From contig DATKHY010000007.1 in assembly GCA_035544215.1 (NCBI GenBank), forward strand, positions 310,001 through 374,000: a stretch of 64,000 nucleotides of DNA, read 5' to 3'. Numbering within the stretch: position 1 is the first letter of the stretch; each line of letters begins with the position of its first letter. The translations under genes were made by a program, and so were the position numbers. A model generated the notes under the pieces. The model searched no databases and was not told where the DNA came from. It saw only the letters and a program-made list of their open reading frames with translations. Positions 59,570 through 64,000 of this stretch are shown here, piece by piece. This DNA comes from Candidatus Binatia bacterium. Lineage in GTDB: Bacteria; Vulcanimicrobiota; Vulcanimicrobiia; Vulcanimicrobiales; Vulcanimicrobiaceae.

Positions 59570-60549
59570 GAGACGTGTCCTTTAGCAGTTTCTATCATTT
59601 TCGTCAGTTCGGGGACGATGCGAAACGCGTCGCCCACGACGAGCAAGTCTGAGAACTCGGCGATCGGCGCGGCCCCATCTTTGTTGATCGCGACGATCGT
59701 CCCGGACGCGCGCATGCCGACCTTGTGCTGAATCGCACCGGAGATGCCGACCGCGATGTACAGATTCGGGGTCACCGTCTTCCCGGTCTGTCCGATTTGC
59801 AGATTGTACGGCACCCAACCGGCGTCGGCCGCCGCGCGCGAAGCGCCGACTGCTCCGCCCAGCGCCCGGGCTAGTGGCTTCAACAGCGAGTCGAACGGTT
59901 CCGGGCCGCCGAGCCCACGCCCGCCCGCTACGACGACCGGGGCCTCCTCGAGGGCTAGCTCGCCGGCGCCCTCCTCGACGTCGCTCTCGATAACTGCTGC
60001 GTAGCTGCCGGCCGGCTTCTCGAGCCGCTCGACCCGAGCGCCGCCTCCGCCGGGAACCGCCGCGAACGCGTTTGGACGGACGGTCGCGATGCCGTAGTCT
60101 GCCGGGAGCAGTGCGCAATGCGTCACGATGGCCCCGCCCAGCTTCGGCGAGACGCAGACGACGGCGTCGCCCTCCACCTGCAGATCCACGACGTCGGCGA
60201 CGATGCCCGCGCCGAGCCGCACCAGGAGCTTGCCGGCGATGTCGCGGCCCGACAGCGTGTTCGGAATCAGCATCACCGAGGGACCGACTTGCTTCGCGAC
60301 GGCCTCGAGGTGGTCGACGACGGGATCGAGCAAGAAGCCGTCGACGTCTCGATCTTCGTCAACGTAGATCGTGTCGACGGGATAGGACTTCAATTGTTCT
60401 GCGAGCTGAGCGGCGCCCGAGCCGAGCGCGACCACGTAGGCCTTCCCGCCGAGCGCATCGGCGATCCGCCGCGCCTCGCTCGCAAGCTCGAACGTCACCT
60501 TGCGGGTCTGTCCCTGGCGGTGCTCCGCGTATGCGATGACGTGCTTCAC
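59566..60549 (-). CDS. etfA: Electron transfer flavoprotein alpha subunit
   Basis: 327 residues from GTG 60549. The N-terminal half starts '[29 protein letters not shown]'. The C-terminal FAD domain has '[28 protein letters not shown]', '[26 protein letters not shown]' and '[17 protein letters not shown]', the signature of EtfA. It pairs with EtfB to accept electrons from acyl-CoA or related dehydrogenases and passes them to ETF-quinone oxidoreductase. Neither partner is in the window. It starts two bases after etfB. Confidence 0.95.
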   Translation of the reverse strand: MKHVIAYAEHRQGQTRKVTFELASEARRIADALGGKAYVVALGSGAAQLAEQLKSYPVDTIYVDEDRDVDGFLLDPVVDHLEAVAKQVGPSVMLIPNTLSGRDIAGKLLVRLGAGIVADVVDLQVEGDAVVCVSPKLGGAIVTHCALLPADYGIATVRPNAFAAVPGGGGARVERLEKPAGSYAAVIESDVEEGAGELALEEAPVVVAGGRGLGGPEPFDSLLKPLARALGGAVGASRAAADAGWVPYNLQIGQTGKTVTPNLYIAVGISGAIQHKVGMRASGTIVAINKDGAAPIAEFSDLLVVGDAFRIVPELTKMIETAKGHVS

Positions 60550-60551
60550 GG

Positions 60552-61340
60552 CTACACGAGCTTCTTTTCGCGGAGAAACTCTAAGATGGCCGTCGCGCCG
60601 GCTACGCCATCGGCGGCCTCGATAGTCCTGCCCTCACCGCGCGCCGGCGGAGGTGCGAAGCTCCGCAGCTCGGTTTTCGATCCGCCCGTGCCTACCGGCA
60701 GGTCCAGCGAGAGATCCGTGACGCCGATTGTGGCGATCGTCTTTTTCTTCGCGCCCATGATGCCTTTGAGCGAAGCATAGCGCGGCTCGCCGAACGTCAG
60801 GGCGGTGGTGATCAGCGCGGGCAGCGGCCCGCGAACGATCTGATAGCCCGCGTCGGTCTCGCGCTCGACCTCGAGCTTCCCGTCGCTAATGTCGATCTTG
60901 CGTGCGTTCGTAATGCAAGGCAAGCCCAAATGCTCGGCAAGCGCGCCGGGCACCGCCCCGGTACTACTGTCGTCGGTGAGCCCGCCGACCACGAGCAGAT
61001 CGAAGTCGAGCGTACGAAGGGCCTTGGCCATCGCGTAAGCAGTGGCCCAGACGTCGCTGCCCGCGAGCTCCCCGTCGCTCAAAACTAGCGCGTCGTCGGC
61101 GCCCATCGCGAGCGCGCGGCGCAGCGTCTCCTTGAGCGTGTCCGGCGCCATCGAGAAGATCGTGACGCGCGAGTCGCCGCCGACCCGCTCCTTCAACTGT
61201 AAGCCGGCCTCGAGCGCGTATTCGTCGTACGGGTTGAGGACCGTCTCGACGCCCGTGCGAACGAGCCGCTTCGTCGCGGGATCGATCTTCTTTTCGGCGT
61301 TGGGGTCCGGGACGAGCTTAACCGTCACCACGATCTTCAC
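60552..61340 (-). CDS. etfB: Electron transfer flavoprotein beta subunit
   Basis: 262 residues from GTG 61340. Typical EtfB: 'IVVTVKLVPDPNAEKKIDP', 'VLNPYDEYALEAGLQLKE', 'RALAMGADDALVLSD', 'LLVVGGLTDDSSTGAVPGALAEHLGLP' and the nucleotide-site 'RYASLKGIMGAKKKTI'. The beta subunit binds AMP in the classic heterodimer. It heads the unit etfB-etfA-TPR-HDAC. It is divergent from the M61 peptidase gene (129-base gap). Confidence 0.95.
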   Translation of the reverse strand: MKIVVTVKLVPDPNAEKKIDPATKRLVRTGVETVLNPYDEYALEAGLQLKERVGGDSRVTIFSMAPDTLKETLRRALAMGADDALVLSDGELAGSDVWATAYAMAKALRTLDFDLLVVGGLTDDSSTGAVPGALAEHLGLPCITNARKIDISDGKLEVERETDAGYQIVRGPLPALITTALTFGEPRYASLKGIMGAKKKTIATIGVTDLSLDLPVGTGGSKTELRSFAPPPARGEGRTIEAADGVAGATAILEFLREKKLV

Positions 61341-61469
61341 GTGGTCGCTTGACCTCCGTCAGAAAACGGGGGATGAAAAAATCTCCCTGCTTTTGGTTGT
61401 CTGCCATCCCCGGACCTGCCGCGCGCGTGAGGAAGGGCGGCCCACCGCCGGCTCCAGAACCGGTCGAAG

Positions 61470-63362
61470 ATGCGTCGACTGAGCGTACCCCTGATTTGCT
61501 TTGCGCTGCTCGCACCCTCTGCCGCCTCGGGCAGCGGTTTCATCGCGAAGCCTTCGCTGGCCACGCAGGAGCGGCCCGCAACGCTCGTAATCGACGCGGC
61601 GCATGCGGCCGATGGCATCTTGCGGGTTCACGAACGCGTCCCCGCGGCCGCCGGTTCGTTCACGCTGGTGTACCCGAAGTGGATCCCCGGCGAACACGGC
61701 CCGACTGGGCCGCTCAGCAACCTCGCGGCGCTGCGCGTTTCGGCCAACGGTGTGCCCCTGGACTGGCGGCGCGACTCCGTCGATCTCTACGCGTTCAGAG
61801 TCAACGTTCCGGCCGGTACGCAGGATGTCGACGTCGACTTCGACGTGCTGATGAACGCACCGGACGACGCGACCGCGACGCATTCCCTCGCGATCCTGCA
61901 GTGGAACCGGGCCCTCCTCTACCAGGATGGCGTCGATTCGCATCACTACTTCGTCAGGCCGTCGGTTATATTGCCCGGCGGCTGGGACTTTGCGACCGCG
62001 CTGCGCGAGTCGGGGCGCGACGGCAATCGGATCGACTTTGCCGTCACACCGCTCAACATGCTCGTCGACTCGCCGCTCGACATGGGGCGCTACGCCAAAA
62101 AATGGAACCTCTGGCAAGACGGCCCCGCCTTCGTGCAGCTCGACGCGTTCGCGGACTACCCGCAAGACCTCGACATCGGTTCTAGCCTGCTGCACGCGTA
62201 TCAGCGCATGCCCGCCGAGGCCTTTGCTATGTACGGCTCGCGGCACTTCGCCGACTACCACGCGCTGCTCACGCTGAGCGAATCAGTCGGCTTTCAGGGG
62301 ATCGAGCATCACCAGTCCAGCGACAACCGCGCCGGTGACGATTTTTTGACGGATCCCGACCAGTCGCTCTCTGCCGGCGACCTGATCACCCACGAGTTTT
62401 CGCACTCGTGGAACGGAAAGTATCGCCGGCCGGCCGACCTGACGACGCCGAACTTCCAGGTGCCGCAGCTCACGGATTTGCTCTGGGTGTACGAGGGCAT
62501 GAACCAATACCTCGGCGACGTGCTCTCATTCCGCTGCGGAATCCGCGAGCCGAAGCTGTATCCGGAGTATCTCGCGACGGTCTATGCCTCGATGGACTAC
62601 GAAACCGGACGCGCCACGACGCCGCTGATCGATCTGACGACTGGTGCGCCGTACTACTATGAGGCCCGCGGCGCGTATCCGGCGATACGCCGCAACGCCA
62701 ACGACTTCTACACCGAGGGCGAACTGGTCTGGCTCGACGTGGACACCATCATCCGCGAGCGCGCGCACGGCGCGCGCTCGCTCGACACGTTCCTGCATCG
62801 CTTCACGGAGCCGGCGGTCACCGGACCGATCGTCTTAACGTACACTCGCGCACAGGTCGAGAGCCTGCTGAACGAAGTCGAGCCCTACGATTGGCACCAC
62901 TTCTTCGAGCGTTACGTTTACCACCCGAGCCCGCATCCGCCGAACGATGAGCTGGCCCGGGCCGGCTGGCGAATCGTGTACACTCAAAAGCCCAACGAGT
63001 TCATCACCGCGGAGCAGTCCGACGACCACGGGATAACGGGCTGGTATTCGTACGGGGCGGATCTCAACGCCGAAGGAGCCGTACGCGACGTGCGCGAGAA
63101 CTCGGCGGCGTGGCGGGCCGGTCTCGCGCCCGGCATGCACATCCTCGCGGTCGATGGACAGCAGTTCTCGGAAGAGGTCCTTGGGTACGCATTACGCCGC
63201 GCGCAGCACTCCAACACCCCGATCTCGCTGATCACGAGGCAAAACGGCTGGTACCAGACCCTCTCACTCAACTACCAGGAGGGGGTCCGCTACCCGCACC
63301 TGGAGCGCGTCGCCGGCTCGCCGGACATGCTGGCCGAGATCGTCGCCCCCCACGCAAAGTAG
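61470..63362 (+). CDS. M61-family metallopeptidase with C-terminal PDZ domain
   Basis: 630 residues. The signal peptide ends near 'APSAASGSG'. The N-terminal beta domain has 'FTLVYPKWIPGEHGPTGPL'. The thermolysin-like zinc site is 'ITHEFSHSWNGKYRRP' (His308, Glu309, His312), with the third ligand in 'LLWVYEGMNQYLGD'. A PDZ-like domain follows near 510-600 ('GAVRDVRENSAAWRAGLAPG'). The known M61 enzyme is glycyl aminopeptidase. Members in this kind of genome are usually periplasmic with unknown substrates. Confidence 0.92.
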   Translation: MRRLSVPLICFALLAPSAASGSGFIAKPSLATQERPATLVIDAAHAADGILRVHERVPAAAGSFTLVYPKWIPGEHGPTGPLSNLAALRVSANGVPLDWRRDSVDLYAFRVNVPAGTQDVDVDFDVLMNAPDDATATHSLAILQWNRALLYQDGVDSHHYFVRPSVILPGGWDFATALRESGRDGNRIDFAVTPLNMLVDSPLDMGRYAKKWNLWQDGPAFVQLDAFADYPQDLDIGSSLLHAYQRMPAEAFAMYGSRHFADYHALLTLSESVGFQGIEHHQSSDNRAGDDFLTDPDQSLSAGDLITHEFSHSWNGKYRRPADLTTPNFQVPQLTDLLWVYEGMNQYLGDVLSFRCGIREPKLYPEYLATVYASMDYETGRATTPLIDLTTGAPYYYEARGAYPAIRRNANDFYTEGELVWLDVDTIIRERAHGARSLDTFLHRFTEPAVTGPIVLTYTRAQVESLLNEVEPYDWHHFFERYVYHPSPHPPNDELARAGWRIVYTQKPNEFITAEQSDDHGITGWYSYGADLNAEGAVRDVRENSAAWRAGLAPGMHILAVDGQQFSEEVLGYALRRAQHSNTPISLITRQNGWYQTLSLNYQEGVRYPHLERVAGSPDMLAEIVAPHAK

Positions 63363-63407
63363 CTGGGCGGCCGACCGTCGAATTGCAAAACTACGGAGGT
63401 ATTCCCT

Positions 63408-63848
63408 ATGCTTCTGACTCGATCGATTTTCACGTCACTCGCGCTCGCCGTCGCGCTGACCGCGGCCGGGACGGCCTCGGCGCCGATCATCGTGACGCCC
63501 GACACGGCGAAGTGGCAACCGGTGCCGCAGTTCAAGGGATGGGAGATGGCGATCGTCGTCGGCAATCCCGCGAAAGCGGATGCCTACTACGCGTACCTGC
63601 TCAAAGCGCCGTCCGGCGGCATGGCGCCGCCGCACTATCACGGCATGACGGAGAACGTCACGGTCCTGAGCGGCGAGCTGATGGTCGGACTCGGCGACAA
63701 GATGGACACTTCCAAGATGAAGCCGCTTGGGCCGGGCAGCGTCGTCTCGATTCCGGCCGGCGTTCACCATTACGCGGTGACGAAGGGCGAGACGGTGCTG
63801 GAGATCAGCGGCATCGGTCCCGATACGACGACGCTGCTCCACCACTAG
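63408..63848 (+). CDS. Exported cupin-domain protein
   Basis: 146 residues, with GGAGGT eight bases before ATG 63408. The signal peptide ends near 'AAGTASA'. The cupin has both motifs: 'PPHYHGMTENVTVLSGELMVGLG' (with His and Glu ligands) and 'PAGVHHYAVTKGETVLEISG'. It could bind a metal and act on a small molecule or serve as a sensor. No partner gene is visible. Confidence 0.85.
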   Translation: MLLTRSIFTSLALAVALTAAGTASAPIIVTPDTAKWQPVPQFKGWEMAIVVGNPAKADAYYAYLLKAPSGGMAPPHYHGMTENVTVLSGELMVGLGDKMDTSKMKPLGPGSVVSIPAGVHHYAVTKGETVLEISGIGPDTTTLLHH

Positions 63849-63852
63849 CGTC

Positions 63853-64000
63853 GTGCGGGCGCGCAGCGCCCTCATCGCCGCAAGCATTGCGCTGAGCGGC
63901 TGCGTTAGCGCGCCCACGGCGTTCCCGTTGCCGGCGAACGGCAGCGCCGCCCAAGCCGTGCACGGCATCCTACTCACCGTTCGGCCGGCGCCATCCGTCT
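63853..64000 (+). CDS. Lipoprotein, N-terminal part (3' end outside window)
   Basis: The frame from GTG 63853 stays open to the window's edge (49 codons). It encodes 'MRARSALIAASIALSGCVSA', a signal sequence with lipobox 'LSGC'. The rest is too short to assign. It starts four bases after the cupin stop, so the two are probably co-transcribed. Confidence 0.6.
   Translation, partial: MRARSALIAASIALSGCVSAPTAFPLPANGSAAQAVHGILLTVRPAPSV

Noticed and set aside
58385-59731. 448-codon plus-strand frame opposite the TPR gene
   Set aside because: Arg/Val/Leu-biased with no motif; the minus strand shows regular TPR units.

Overview
The window is GC-rich and gene-dense, with a mean intergenic gap well under 100 bases. 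It comes from a diderm bacterium: it carries four TonB-dependent receptor-like proteins, a heptose epimerase for LPS (hldD), a PBP4-type carboxypeptidase, a CreD-like protein and many signal-peptidase-II lipoproteins. It also has SpoVS and YmdB, which are more typical of spore-formers and deep-branching lineages. This mix resembles Candidatus Eremiobacterota (WPS-2) or a neighbouring phylum. That placement is an inference from gene style, not a computed result. No phage, transposase, integrase or CRISPR array was seen.

Layout: 1-7.3 kb, the end of an aspartyl protease, a two-gene NitT/TauT-type ABC transporter, a lipoprotein, an alpha/beta hydrolase with an apparent CTG start, pterin dehydratase, adenine/adenosine deaminase and DUF302. 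7.4-15.5 kb, a propeller lipoprotein, a GNAT/GT39/GT2 set on the minus strand, a TonB-dependent receptor and a CreD-like membrane protein. 15.5-31 kb, an accessory region: a TIR-STAND-TPR protein sharing a divergent region with creD that holds two tandem palindromes, then many secreted proteins and lipoproteins. The latter include beta-propellers, a cyclophilin, a Gly-rich protein, a GloVer-repeat protein, a sedolisin and a FecR/DUF6600 protein. One propeller family occurs as an intact, a frameshifted and a degenerate copy.

31-41 kb is housekeeping: tRNA-Asn, a split LigD (polymerase and ligase as separate genes), sahH-metK, a cyclodeaminase-like protein, and a minus-strand unit of an unknown gene, ymdB, spoVS, a PHP phosphoesterase and dacB. 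41.5-46.7 kb is an iron (or other metal) uptake locus: two TonB-dependent receptors around a Fur-family regulator, with a Fur-box-like palindrome inside a promoter that would give a leaderless mRNA.

46.8-53.2 kb holds hldD, a His-rich anchored protein, a TlpA/MauE pair, two SCO proteins (copper or thiol handling) and a sigma/anti-sigma/RseB-like operon. 53.2-64 kb holds a very large TonB-receptor-like protein, then an etfB-etfA-TPR-HDAC unit, an M61 metallopeptidase, a cupin and the start of another lipoprotein. Start codons were chosen by Shine-Dalgarno spacing, overlap with the upstream gene and family N-termini. Several genes use GTG or TTG.
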